Shown: one piece after another, positions 23,221 through 34,227 of the stretch
How the letters are laid out: every line of letters begins with the position of its first letter
Position numbering within the stretch: the first letter of the stretch is position 1
Assembly: GCF_026745355.1 (NCBI RefSeq)
Contig: NC_079208.1
Location: 15,947,955-16,011,954, forward strand
Origin: Beta vulgaris subsp. vulgaris
Lineage: Eukaryota > Streptophyta > Magnoliopsida > Caryophyllales > Amaranthaceae
DNA length: 64,000 nt
Direction: 5' to 3'
Notes under the pieces: model-generated
Seen by the model: the letters and a program-made list of their open reading frames with translations, nothing else
The model's database searches: none
Told to the model about the DNA's origin: nothing
Program-made: the position numbers and the translations under genes

Positions 23221-23430
23221 TATGAGTGTCAATTTTTTTTTTTTTATCTTAGTTCCTATGTATATTTTTCTCTCATCCCTGTTCCCAGTCAAGTCTGATC
23301 CTGTTCCCAGTCTTAGTAAAGTTTTAATTAGGTTAGATTGTGGATAGTTTGTGTAGTTTATTTTCTTAGTCTTTAGCTTCTTTAGATTTTTTTTAAAAAC
23401 TTAATTTTTTTTTTAATTATTTGTCATAAT

Positions 23431-23443
23431 AAAAAAGGGGGAA
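23431..23443 (+). promoter_or_regulatory. Polypurine tract adjacent to the 3' LTR
   Basis: AAAAAAGGGGGAA, three bases before the LTR start TGTTA at 23447. This is the expected plus-strand primer position. Confidence 0.7.
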
Positions 23444-23446
23444 TAT

Positions 23447-24605
23447 TGTTATTTCACTATTTTGATAATGACATATAATTAAAGTTTACGTGATTTTAGT
23501 TTATTAAGTTAGGTTTTTAGTTTATTATGTTAGAGGTAATTTCATATGTCTTAGATTTATTTTTCCTGTTTTGTTTATTTTATTTTGTTAGATTTATTCC
23601 TTTAGTTTTAATTAGTTTATTTATCTTTAGATTTCACGAATAACATGTTAAATAACTTATGAAGAATTGATTAGGAGTTTAATCAAGATTAAGTTGTTTA
23701 ACCTTATTTGTGATATTCGGTTAATATTATGGAGGTAACAAATTTAATATATTAAGTTTCCATAATATTTTGTTTAGTTAGTGTGTGCAGCCTCTTCGGT
23801 TTTCCTACAATCTAGGAGCCGCCAAACACTAACCTAAGCATGCGCTTAAAAATAGATCGTTGAGGTAGTTCCTACATTTTAGGAACCACAACAACTAATC
23901 TGTTTATAGGGCGTGTGAACGTGGAGAAGTGGCTAAGTTTAAGGAAGTCCATCTGCCAACGGAATTATCGCGACGGACACATTGTGGAGAAGTGGCTGAA
24001 GCCATGTGGGATAATGGAGAAGATCTTGGAGAAGATCGTGGAGAAGAACTCCAGAAGAAAGGTCCCTAGAAATAGAGTTTTGTAATGATCTCATAAAATA
24101 TACTTTCAGAATTTTATGTAATATTCTTAGTGAAAGTACATTCGGTTTTCTTCTTCTTAGAAATTGATGTATTTAGATTGGGTTGAGTGAACCTAAGTCT
24201 GTAATCATTTTGAGAGAAAAAAAGAAAGAGAAAGAGAAGAGAGAAAGAGAAAAGACTTTGAGTGAAGTCAAGGGAGAAGTCAACTGTTCAGGGGGAACAG
24301 GCTGACAGGAACCAGTTCCTAGCGGAATAGAGTTGGTCCAAGTTTGGGTTGTACAAAAGAGAGTCTTTTGGCCTAAAAGTTATTAAAGAGAATTGAGTCA
24401 AAATCCTCGTGGTCAAGGTTTTTCTTCCTATTGGGCAGGAAGTTTTCCTTGTAAAAATATCGTGTTCCTAGTTCTTTCTTATTTCATGCAATTATTTCTT
24501 TCTTATTCAATCATTCTTTTATTTCCGCAAAAAGTTTGAAAATCTCTCCAATTACAATTCAACCCCCCCTCTTGTAGTTGCTTACGTGTTCGTCCAAGAC
24601 TAATA
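23447..24605 (+). mobile_element. 3' LTR of the Sirevirus-like copia element
   Basis: Begins TGTTATTTCACTATTTTG right after the polypurine tract. It ends near CCAAGACTAATA, which mirrors a TAACA-type end with one C-to-T change. Typical late-LTR words are present (CAATTCAACCCCCCCTCTTG at 24556-24575). The 5' LTR lies outside the window or was lost with the left half, so the TSD cannot be checked; the 3' boundary is uncertain by a few tens of bases. Confidence 0.65.
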
Positions 24606-24665
24606 TTATTAAAAGTAATTCTTCTACTTAATGTTTAGGGTTCTAGATAACATGTCATTTCATAA

Positions 24666-24729
24666 CCTATGTGGGAATCGAACCTGTATCTTGTGCATGG
24701 CACAATGCTCTTCCATTTGAGCTAATAGG
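24666..24729 (-). ncRNA. tRNA-like sequence, probable SINE head
   Basis: On the minus strand: an A-box-like TAGCTCAAATGGAAGAGC, an anticodon-arm-like TTGTGCCATGCACAA, a B-box-like GGTTCGATTCC, and outer ends CCTAT/ATAGG that pair. The length is only 64 nt, the T-stem pairs poorly and the U33 position is C, so a working tRNA is unlikely. A tRNA-derived SINE head with RNA polymerase III boxes fits better. No clear tail or TSD was identified. Confidence 0.5.
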
Positions 24730-24994
24730 TTTCAAGGTATTCAAACATGATATAAAGTTATATTGTACGTACTCATAGAGCACCTTACATATATTTGTAG
24801 CAATCACATTAAAAAGGACGAGAATATATAAATCCGGACTCGCACTCTGTCGTTTCCCATTTAGCTCATACTTCTTAGACAAAAAAAAGACAAATCAAGG
24901 TATAGTAAAACTCTAATTTATCAGTAGCAGTAACATTGTTAAAAAAATTAACTAGTGAATAGCCACTCAGAAATTGATATCAAAACTACACTAG

Positions 24995-25110
24995 TCAAGA
25001 GACCTTGATATTATCTTTATCACCTTCATCATCATCATCGTCTTCATCATCTTTGCTCTATTCAGCATATTCCTCTAACGATACAGCGGAAAATAATCCC
25101 CCATCACTTC
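24995..25110 (-). pseudogene. Orphan acidic terminal exon
   Basis: On the minus strand a TTTCAG acceptor at 25111-25116 precedes a frame beginning SDGGLFSAVSLEEYAE, then one in-frame stop (TAG), then SKDDEDDDDDEGDKDN and a TGA at 24995-24997. It looks like the last coding exon of a host gene with an Asp/Glu-rich tail, displaced by duplication or capture. I cannot name the gene. No upstream exons were seen. Confidence 0.4.
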
Positions 25111-25330
25111 CTGAAACAAGACAAAGTTAGTAAGTGACTTTTTTATGAAATCAAACCAAGACCATACTACTCTAAAGTAGCTTCCTGTAGCATGTACCAT
25201 ACAACTAAGTGCCAAATAGAAGAACTAAAAATCTATTCTAAATGAACTTAGGTGCTCTATGATTGAATTTTGATTCATTTTGTTGATCAAGTGAACAACT
25301 CAAAATGTCAACCAAAACCATCTCAAATTA

Positions 25331-25405
25331 CATAACAATGTGGAAAAAAAAAAAAAAAAGGACTACGGTTTAATATATTGCAGTTTTTTCTTCCACATTG
25401 TTATG
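25331..25405. repeat. Foldback with 15-bp perfect arms
   Basis: CATAACAATGTGGAA at 25331-25345 and its reverse complement at 25391-25405. The arms are extended by an A-run on one side and a T-rich run on the other. Could be a small MITE or hairpin; no TSD was found. Confidence 0.6.
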
Positions 25406-25828
25406 TCAGAATTTCGGTTCATTTTATTAGAATGCCAAGATTTGATTACAAAATCAACAATATAGGTTGTAAGAAAGAAAATCGTAACAAATAATCAACA
25501 AAATCTCCAATTACCAATCAACAATTGCTGATTTCAGATCAATCGCGAATAACAACTGTAGAAAATTCAGTCTCCAGATTTCACCTCACAATTCCAAATT
25601 TTAAACTGAACAAAAACTTAATGGAAGAAAAAACTGCAATTCTAGAACTATATCTGAATTTTTGGTATTTAATTATACATTTTCATATGTTGTTTGTTCA
25701 TTATTTTTTAATTATTAATTGAAATATATACATTTTAGTAGTTTTCTTCAAAAAAATACTAACATCTATCTAATATCTACAGGAAATGATAATGAGGTAC
25801 AGACTATAAACCATAAACAATTTGTCAG

Positions 25829-25833
<5 letters not shown>

Positions 25834-25886
<53 letters not shown>
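25834..25886. repeat. (TA)n microsatellite
   Basis: Uninterrupted TA dinucleotides for about 53 bp. The Tyr-Ile open frames across it are artefacts. Confidence 0.95.
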
Positions 25887-25889
<3 letters not shown>

Positions 25890-26045
25890 CCATTTTCATG
25901 TGTATATAAAGTTGGATATTTTTTATCATAAATTGATAAGTGATTTGTATTATGTGGTTGAGTTTACTTTCACACCTAATAATTCTCTATTTTCAGCCTA
26001 TTAGGATATTTGAGATCCAACCAGGGAATGTGAGTATTACAGAGC

Positions 26046-27673
26046 GATGATGTGGTTTGAAGAAATAACAAATAAACGAGGGAAAACAAACAAGACAAAG
26101 TTCTCACTTTGTTGTATGCAAGGGAAGTTCAACTCCCTTTATTGCGTCATCTTCGTCAACTCTTGACAGATCTGCCAGAAGGAAACCATCCACGAAGAAA
26201 GCACTTCATTGAGGATATCTAACTATATAATATGATGCATTTGTTTACATTGATGGGAGGAAAATCTAAGCACCACCTGATCAGGGACATGGACCATATA
26301 ATTTCAAAATAGGTAGTTAGAATCATCATCTAATTGGAAATTTGTTCCCAAATCAAGGTTCACGTTCAAAGTTCTTTCTGTTATTTATGTATGATACCGA
26401 ACATGAAATTGTCAATAGGGAAACTGTTGCAAGGTATAAAATAATGTATTTGTCATACATTGATCGAAATTCATATATAGCGAACATTTCATTATGGGCT
26501 ATAATGTATGTAATTGATTGTTTTTTGTGATAATGGACGCTCTGGTAATTTTGAAGACCAACTAATTATGGAATCACAAGATATGATCGATGAACACAAC
26601 CCTCCCGCAAAAAACTTTAGGATGGCATGAGATCGCTTTAGAAGTGATGTGTGTGATAATGTTAAACTGAAGCTAATTGGAAAAAAGAAATGTGATGGAA
26701 TGACATACAATCTACCAACAACATCAGAAGTGGTTGCGTTGATAGTTAGAGATATTGATACTGTAGATAAAAGAGATATTATTGCTGAATATCAGAATTG
26801 AAAATTGAGACAAATATCCAAACTTCATCCTGCCTATTTACCTCTACAATATCCTCTTCTATTTTCATATGGTAAGGGTGGATATCTAGTTGATATTTCA
26901 CATCAAGATAAGGATCTACCTAGATGTGATTCGAAAAAAGGGATACTTACTATGAGATTATGTGAAGCATGCAAGATTGTTGAAATAAAGCACCAACCAT
27001 ATTGCTCTCTCAAAGATTACATCAACAATTTTGTGTTGATGGTTATACAATGGTGGAGGTAGAAAGGTTGTCGTTTGTGAAAAATAATCTGAAGAGTTTC
27101 AAGGTTGATAATGTGAAGAATTTACGAGGTGCAACAGATCGATGAGCTACTGAAGGTTCGTTAACTTGTATTCGAATAGCCAAACCTGCTTCATTTATTG
27201 CAAGACATAGCTACATGAGGGAAACCTATCAAGATGCAATGACCATTTGCAAATGGTATGGTTACCCTGATTTATTTATAACGTTCACATGACATGTAAT
27301 CCAAAGTGGCTAGAAATCAATCGATTGTGTCAAAGAGGAGGGTTAAGACCAGAAGATAGGCCTGACATAATATGTCGAGTGTTTAAGATGAAACTCGATC
27401 AGTTGGTTAAGGATATGAAGGACCACAATATATTTAGTAGATTTAGAGCTGGTAATCAAATATTCAACTACAAACTAACTTCTTATGATTAGCGATGACT
27501 TTTTTTTACCTACTTTTGGCAAAAATGAAGTAAACTTAATTTAAATGTAGACAAATGTTTTACTAATTTGTTAAACATGTAACATTATTTTGCTTTGCAG
27601 TTGTGCATGCAGTGGAACTTCAAAAGTGTGGTCATACACCTTTGTTCTTGCATTGTGACGATAAGATTTCTGA
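26046..27673 (+). pseudogene. Helitron Rep/helicase-like protein, N-terminal remnant
   Basis: Plant Helitrons carry a large RepHel protein for rolling-circle transposition. Recognisable blocks in order: MMWFEEITNKRGK and FSLCCMQGKF (26046-26130), IGNLFPNQGSRSKF and YDTEHEIVNRE (26332-26425), YNLPTTSEVVALIV-like (about 26707), then ISKLHPAYLPLQYPLLFSYG (26814-26873), ITFTCNPKW-like (27280-27303) and RGLRPEDRPDIICRVFKMKL (27334-27393). A probable intron of about 148 bp (GT near 27453 to CAG at 27598-27600) joins RFRA to VVHAVELQKCGHTP, the start of the helicase-like domain. Frameshifts and stops are numerous. It is cut at 27674 by an LTR; the Rep two-His motif, the helicase and the 3' end are missing. 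Confidence 0.88.
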
Positions 27674-28530
27674 TGTAACACCCTGATAATCCTCTCTTTT
27701 TCTAAAATACTTTTCAAATATAAAACATAGAGAATCATCAAAGAATTATTGCCCGTGTGATAACGTATCAGCTTATTCAGAATTTTACAGCGGAAAACAT
27801 ATAACTAAACTTTAGAATTGAAATATAATAAATAACAAGGTCAACTTTAAATTCAAACAACACTGTTAACGTTAACTTCAAACTAAACGTAAATATAAAT
27901 GTATCAACTATAAAACGATAAATAAATCAACATGCTACACAAGCTCTCCATTCTCGAAATCCCTAATGCATCATTTGGACACCTGTAGATGTCAATGCAC
28001 TAGAGAAACTGCTCACCAAGAATGGATCATCACAGGATCAATAAGGCAAAACCATGATCAACACATACAAACAAAGCACATAGTCAACAAAGCTGAGTAC
28101 TACATAATAATAAATAAATATTCCTGACATGATACTAAAAATATTATGTAGCGATAAATAACAACATAACAATATGCAGATAACTTTTACAAAACTAAAC
28201 TTTAACAATACTTTTTATTACTTTAATGGAATAGTCATTGGACCGAGTTGTCTAACTAAAAACCAGCCTTCACCTAGGAAGACGAAATACAGGCGCGACT
28301 CCGTATTCCAAATGACCTACAATATCGAGGAACCTTTTAGATAAAAATAGGAACAGTGATCAATCCGATTCTCAGAAAAAGCCATGGCACGCTCACCATG
28401 TACCCCAACTCATGATTATCCAACTTCAGACGTGCACCAATATAAAGTTTATTACATTTACATGATTTACCAATTATTACTTGTTATGACACACAACAAC
28501 ACAAAAAAAATATAATCAAACATCCCAACT
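27674..28530 (-). mobile_element. LTR fragment, same family as solo LTR 44213-47563, opposite orientation
   Basis: Starts TGTAACACCCTGATAATCC, the reverse complement of the 3' end of the LTR family at 44213-47563. Collinear similarity continues for about 850 bp: CCGTGTGATAACGTATC, ATTTTACAGCGGAAAACAT, CATCACAGGATCAATAAG, AAGCTGAGTACTACATA, TTTTTATTACTTTAATGGA and CATGTACCCCAACTC, then GTTATGACACA. Similarity ends near 28500-28530. It interrupts the Helitron remnant. The other LTR end and a matching TSD were not found, so it is truncated. Confidence 0.8.
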
Positions 28531-29070
28531 TTATTTTCACGATTTTTTCACCAGGTACCCCTGTACTTTATCAAAATTCATGGGGTACCCCTAATTTTAC
28601 AAAAATGCACCAGGTACCCTTATTATTTCCACAAAATGCTTGAAATGCCCTTAATGACTAACGGTGTCAAGCTTCCCGTTCGTTATTAACCCTAGTTTTC
28701 TATTTTAAACTGTAATCCTAACACCTACCCTAACCTTAACCCTAAACTCTAACCCTAACCTTAATCACGAGTCCACCACCGCTCCCCCACCTCCCACCAC
28801 CTCCAACAGCCCCCCTCCATTACCCCCCGCAGGCCCCCTTCCCCTACCCCGCGCAACCCCCTTACCCACCCCATCGATTTTCCGTTGAACTCCCCACCCC
28901 ATTGATTTTCTGTCGAACTCCCCACCCCCGTCGATTTCCATCAAAGTCCCACCCCCACCCCCACCCCCGTCGAATCCTATTGAATTCCCACCATCCTCGT
29001 CGAATCCCGTTGAACTCCACCCCACCCTCGTCGAATCCCGTTAAATTCCCCCACCCTTTCTTCTTCCAAA
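28531..29070. repeat. C-rich repeat block with telomere-like and GTCGAATCC minisatellite units
   Basis: Begins with reiterated ACCAGGTACCC / GGGGTACCCCT words (28550-28625). Then come degenerate CCCTAA-type repeats (28715-28765), followed by a C-rich tract and an irregular minisatellite of about 25-35 bp whose units contain GTCGAATCC or TCGATTTTC followed by GTTGAACTCCCCAC-like sequence (28870-29055). The Gly-rich and Pro-rich open frames here are artefacts of composition. Possibly the end of an unidentified DNA transposon. Confidence 0.6.
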
Positions 29071-29771
29071 ACTATACATTTTATATGACATCCAATGCAC
29101 TCCTCCAAGGACTTATGAAGTATGTCATCATGATTTTGAGGAAATTAATTTAAACGATTGAGATGTTCTTTGGCTTAAAAACATTATTTTACCCCGTTAT
29201 CTAGCAAGTAATAATTAGGTTTAATTTAAGCATTCATTTTAGGTATTATCAGTTCTATGAACAACTACATTTTAGCCTTCTCAATACGTAGCTTTTATAG
29301 TAATAATTAGGTTTAATTTAAGCATCCATTTTAGCTTTTATAGTTTATTAGAACATCGCGATGATAAATATAGAATTCAAAACCTTGCTATTATACAATA
29401 TACATATTATATTAAGTTTCCATGTTTGTTTGTTATAGAAATGTTCTTTTTAATTATATATTTACTTGCCATGTGAATGTTCTTTCTTCCCTCCAAACTT
29501 AAATCACTCCGATGCTAACAGAACAAATTATTCTTGCTTTTGGATTTTTTTTTATTATATTATATAGAATATAAATTTTTATTTTAAAACCTTGCTACAT
29601 TGATGCTTTCTTGGAGGATAATTTATTGATATTAAGTTTATCCCATCATGTAAATATTTGACTTTAATTCATTAAGTTACTATATATTATAGTCACAAAT
29701 TGAGTTTGCAATTTTCAAATGGTCAACAATGACAAGACTAGAGTTGTCAGGATTAATTTGTACGAGTCAAA
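29071..29771. other. AT-rich intergenic sequence
   Basis: No gene or terminal repeat recognised. The phrase TAATAATTAGGTTTAATTTAAGCAT occurs twice about 90 bp apart (about 29207 and 29300), a small local duplication. Confidence 0.4.
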
Positions 29772-29773
29772 TA

Positions 29774-30084
29774 TTCCCTCCGTTTCCTAAAGATCTTTTC
29801 TCTTTCCGTTTAAGTGCGTTTCGAAAAGATCTTCCCTCTTTTACTTTATTCCTTATTTGGATTTTTTTCCTTTTTTTACCCTCTCATGTCCCTATCATAT
29901 GGTCCACCATTACATTATTAATTCAATTTTACCCCCTTTCTCTCTCCTACTTTAACCCCTTTTTATTTGTTTATTTATGTTAACCCCTTTCTCTCTCCTA
30001 CTTTACCCACCCACACCCCACATAAATGGACCCTCCTTGGTATCTGTAGTAACAATAACAAGGAAGATCTGGAAACAGAGGGAT
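29774..30084. mobile_element. Stowaway-type (Tc1/mariner) MITE, 311 bp
   Basis: Ends TTCCCTCCGTTTCC and GGAAACAGAGGGAT are near-perfect inverted repeats of the Stowaway CTCCCTCCGT type. They are flanked by TA (29772-29773 and 30085-30086), the mariner target duplication. No coding capacity. Confidence 0.85.
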
Positions 30085-30086
30085 TA

Positions 30087-30679
30087 CTAAGAAGCTTTTG
30101 GTTCAAATTAAAATCGAATAGTGCATAAAGCTAGCTAGCTATCTTGAATTTGATTCTAATCATCATTCTATTATATAAAGTTATAAAATTTGCTTAGGTG
30201 TCAAGTAGGCAAGACCATGAAGTCCAACGTGTCAATTAAACAAGATTTTATTTTGCCAAGTATACAAAGCCTAAGTAATGGACATGCGGGACTAAGTATT
30301 TCGAGTTAGGGGAGATTTGCACAAAACCAGCCAAGATTACTGTTAATATCATGATTTATGGTTCTAATTAGTTCCTCAAATCTTTATGTACATAATTAGT
30401 TCTAAATCATTGCTCTTTTTGAAAATTTTATTGTTATAAAAAAATGTAACTTATGGTAAGGATATGAAATTCTCAATCAACCTTAATTTTGGAAATCTTA
30501 ATCGTCAATCATACATATCCTCGAATATTAAAAAAAATTAAATCTCTATGTCTTTAATTAATCCTGTATCATTGCCGATTTAGATTAATTTAATTGATAT
30601 TATATACTTTATTTATGAAAAGTATATTCAAATTCTCAATCAACCTCATTTTTAAAAATGGCAACCGAATTTTTAAAAG
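30087..30679. repeat. Intergenic sequence sharing a repeat with 54890-55040
   Basis: No gene. About 30540-30665 (AATCTCTATGTC, AATCCTGTATCATTG, ATACTTTATTTATG, CAATCAACCTCATTTT) is collinear with 54890-55020, so both belong to an old dispersed repeat, class unknown. Confidence 0.5.
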
Positions 30680-31827
30680 GAGCACTAGTAGAACAAGTGT
30701 TCATTGTTGCGGTCATTAAGTGGCCTATTGCGGCGGTTTTGGACGTGCAACAATTAAGGGCGCATCAATAGGTAATTAACCTATTGCTGCGGTTTTTGAA
30801 CGTATTGCTGCAATTTTGGCTAGAGATCGCATCAAAAGGTTGACTTATTGTTGCGGTTGTTGCCTAAAATCACAACAATAGGTCCTGGTACAGGTAATTT
30901 TTCTTTTTTGCATTTCACAATTAAATTTGAAAGATTACAACCCTGGAATTAACTCATCCACTATCTAGCAAATTTGCAGAGAAACTGAAGATAAATTGAC
31001 ATATTATTCTCATTAATATATAAAGATAAAAAACTAGTTATATAATAATACAAAAGATTAAAAATAAAATGAAAAATCAAAAATAAAAAAACAATTACAA
31101 CTAAATGACTAATTACAAAAAATATAATAATAAAAAATATATTAAAAAAAATAAGAAACTGAAAATCAAAAAAAAAATCCTAAAACAAAAAAATCTACAA
31201 ACAGATCTAAAAAACGAAAAAAAACAAAAAAAGGAAGAAAAAACAGAAACGAAAAAAAACAGATCTTCCCTCTCGCATTAATGAAACGATCACCGTCACG
31301 CGTTCGCCAAGCCACCAATCGCTCTCGCCTCCCAAGCCACTCCCCTTCATCCCCTCATATCTCTCGCATCAACCATCAAACCTCCTCTCGCGAAGAGATT
31401 GCGATGAGTGCGAAGAGATCTTCGTTCGTCATTCATCGTCACCTCTCATCTCTTAATGAAGCGCCATATGTGGTTTCTTAACCGGATTTCGACAAATGAA
31501 TCGAATGCGAAGTAGAGGAAGGCTGATGGCGCCGATGCATTTGTTGTGATCCGGTGAACGACGAGGACATCGAAGATGGAATGCGAAGTGTGTGAGAGGA
31601 GATCTTCTCGGTGAGGATTGTCGGTCTTTCATCGTCAGTTGAAACCCATTGCTCGAAACCTACCATAAGTCTGTTCTTACCAAAACTTGCCGGTCTGATT
31701 CAATCCAAGTCAAGCAGAGAGTTTAAGAGGAGTGAGAAACCAATTGAGAGAAATCGTAAAGGCAGGTCCGAAAAGGAAGAAGAGAGAGTAGGATATTGGG
31801 AGGAGGAGAGAGAAAGGAGTAAGCGGC

Positions 31828-34177
31828 TGTAACAGCCCAAACCTCCACTAATCTTAATCAACATCGTTTAATCACAACGGAAGCGTTATCAAACTAAGAT
31901 TTGGACTATTACTATGACATTCTCAAATTATAAGGAAGAGAATATCGAATTACCTCAAAACATACTTTATACATTACTTAATGCATACAAAGCTGTCCTC
32001 ATAAGAGCTCTTAGGTTACATACACCAAAAACTAACTAAAGTTCAGTAGTCTATCACTTGCTTAACTATGTAAACATATGTATATAGAGGTCATTACTTA
32101 ATTTACATTATTGAAAGTCTATTACAAAAGTAAAAACCTTCATCACCTATCCTTGTACCAACCTGCATCAAAATCAAACTCTGCCACCCACCGAGTGACA
32201 GGCCACAGAAATGACAAAACAATCAGCAAAGCTGAGTACACACTGATAATAGAAAATACAAGTTTAGGTGTATTTTGAAAACTAACACATAGTTATAATA
32301 ATAGATAATCACCCTTAACTTAGTTACTATGGTTTCACAAAATCAATCGTTTGGCATGAACGCGAGTGGAGAGGGGTACCACGTAGTACCAGCTGTCTCC
32401 AAACTAGTGAGGGTCGTCACCCAGCCTTTTATTGTTATGCTTGCAAGACTTACCCGGACATGTCCTATAACGCCAGGATTAGCCCCTCCTGGAAGGCAAC
32501 AGCTAGGGACTCTACCCGCCCTAACTCGGGGTGCCTATTCATGCCTCACTTTCATATTTATAAAATAAGATATTTAATGGTTTATACTTTAAACCTCAAT
32601 ACTCAAAATCTTATCAACTCATCCTTAATACTCAGAACTCTTATCAACTCCTTTCAATTACCCTTACTTTGATAGTTGAGAAGATTTAGGGTTTTCATAC
32701 TTAAAACTAGTTTTTAACATAATAACTTTGATAGAACTTAACCAATTATGTCTTAGGGACTTAAATAATACTCAACATCTATTTCATCAAGAGATTACCA
32801 TTATCAATTACTATATAAGTTCATGTACTAACACATCCCATTTAGAAGCATATCGTAATGACTTAGTGTATAAGTGTTGTTTAAGTCAATTGAAACATCT
32901 CTAAAGAACCTTAGCATGTTATACTTATGTAATATACTCAATATACACATAATAATACACATATCATACATAAATTCATTTCATAAACATGCTTTACACA
33001 AGAAAGAAACAATCACTTAACTATAAGAGTGGAAAATCTCTAGGTTAAACCAAACTAAGTGTGTACCTTAGCTAAGGATGCTTAAAGCTCACGAAATTCC
33101 TTAATTCACTTGGTTATCTACTCCTAAAGCTTCCCCTGAATGTATAAAATGCTAAAGATTAGTTTCAACAAGCTTATAGATATGAAAAACTAAGCTTAAA
33201 TACAAGAGATGTAAACTGTTGAACTTACAGCAACTTATATGATCTTTGAACAAGGTTTTCTATATGATTTTATGGTCTAAAGGTTGGAACCAAAGGTTGT
33301 ACAACTCTGTATGGATGTTTAGAAGAGTTCTATGTAGAGAAAAGTGGGTGTCAAAGAGGAGAAAATATGAGAAAGGAGACGAAAACCCAGAACAGCCTTT
33401 TATAGCCTGTTCTGGCGGTACCCAAGGAGGAGGGAAAAGTGATCTGGGCAACGTCGGTTTCTTGGAGTTTCTGGGTGATTCTTGCTTGAGGTGTTAGCCT
33501 TTGGTGTTGGCTATCATGCATTCAAAGGGATTTGAGAGATCGACACTTGAGTAGCTTCTAAGCAGCTTTCTTTGAGGATAGGTCTGAGCTGTAATTCCAG
33601 CTGGCCAGGTTTTACTATGTAAGCAATTTACCTTATTAAGCCACGTAATTCTTGGGTTTAAATGACCATTTTAACCTTAAGACATCTAATCATGTCATAT
33701 ATCAAGTTTGGTTAGGTTCTGAGCTCGGATTCAATCCCGAAAGGCTCTTTAACTGGAAGGTCATCGTTACCCGAAAACAATCTCCATACGATTTTCACAA
33801 TCTTAATGTTTAAGGCTCTCAAGGACTTTTCAACTTATCTATTGGTTTCCAAAGCTTCTTATCCAATAAGAATGGTAGATCTTACCTACTTTTGCCCTCG
33901 TATGGTGTTGGAGAGTATTCTAATCTACTTTAAGCACTACAACCAAATGAAACTTAGCATAACTGAAGTTTCAAGTAACTATCTTCCACCTAGAACCTTA
34001 AAATCCTATAACTCTATATGAACTAGTCAATTAACTTACGTAAAACATATAAGTTAACTAATTAAACATAATATCATAGGAAATACACAGTTAGACTGCT
34101 CTGTAGTTACTTTAATACCATCTCATGCTTTAGCACATAATCAAGGTTTTGAGTTAGGGCTTCTTAGGGCTATTACA
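31828..34177 (-). repeat. Tekay 3' LTR
   Basis: 2350 bp, nearly identical to 40736-43095. Most differences are single bases missing in this copy (for example near 31955, 32485 and 32800). It carries the same TATA box inside an inverted repeat at 33398-33404. Confidence 0.95.
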
Positions 34178-34194
34178 TTCTACCCCTCTTAAAA
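34178..34194 (-). promoter_or_regulatory. Tekay polypurine tract
   Basis: On the minus strand, TTTTAAGAGGGGTAGAA ends exactly at the 3' LTR start TGTAATAGCCC. Confidence 0.85.
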
Positions 34195-34227
34195 GAAGTT
34201 TCGTCCTCGAAACTTGAAATATTTACC

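Larger units (their letters stand above)
24730..26045. other. AT-rich intergenic debris
   Basis: Apart from the acidic exon remnant, the foldback and the TA microsatellite listed separately, I see no gene. Open frames here are short and follow low-complexity sequence. Confidence 0.5.

Noticed and set aside
24666..24729. Functional tRNA gene (a CAT anticodon can be drawn)
   Set aside because: Too short, poor T-stem, C at the position that should be U33, and only 5 of 7 acceptor pairs. Better read as a SINE head.
28715..28765. True telomere or chromosome end
   Set aside because: Only a few degenerate CCCTAA units within ordinary sequence on both sides.
28765..29025. Gly-rich minus-strand protein
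   Set aside because: Composition artefact of the C-rich minisatellite; no start context or family.
33246..33497. Plus-strand frame of 83 codons present in both Tekay LTRs (also 42160-42411)
   Set aside because: Its duplication only reflects the LTR pair. It lies antisense over the promoter region and has no recognised domain.
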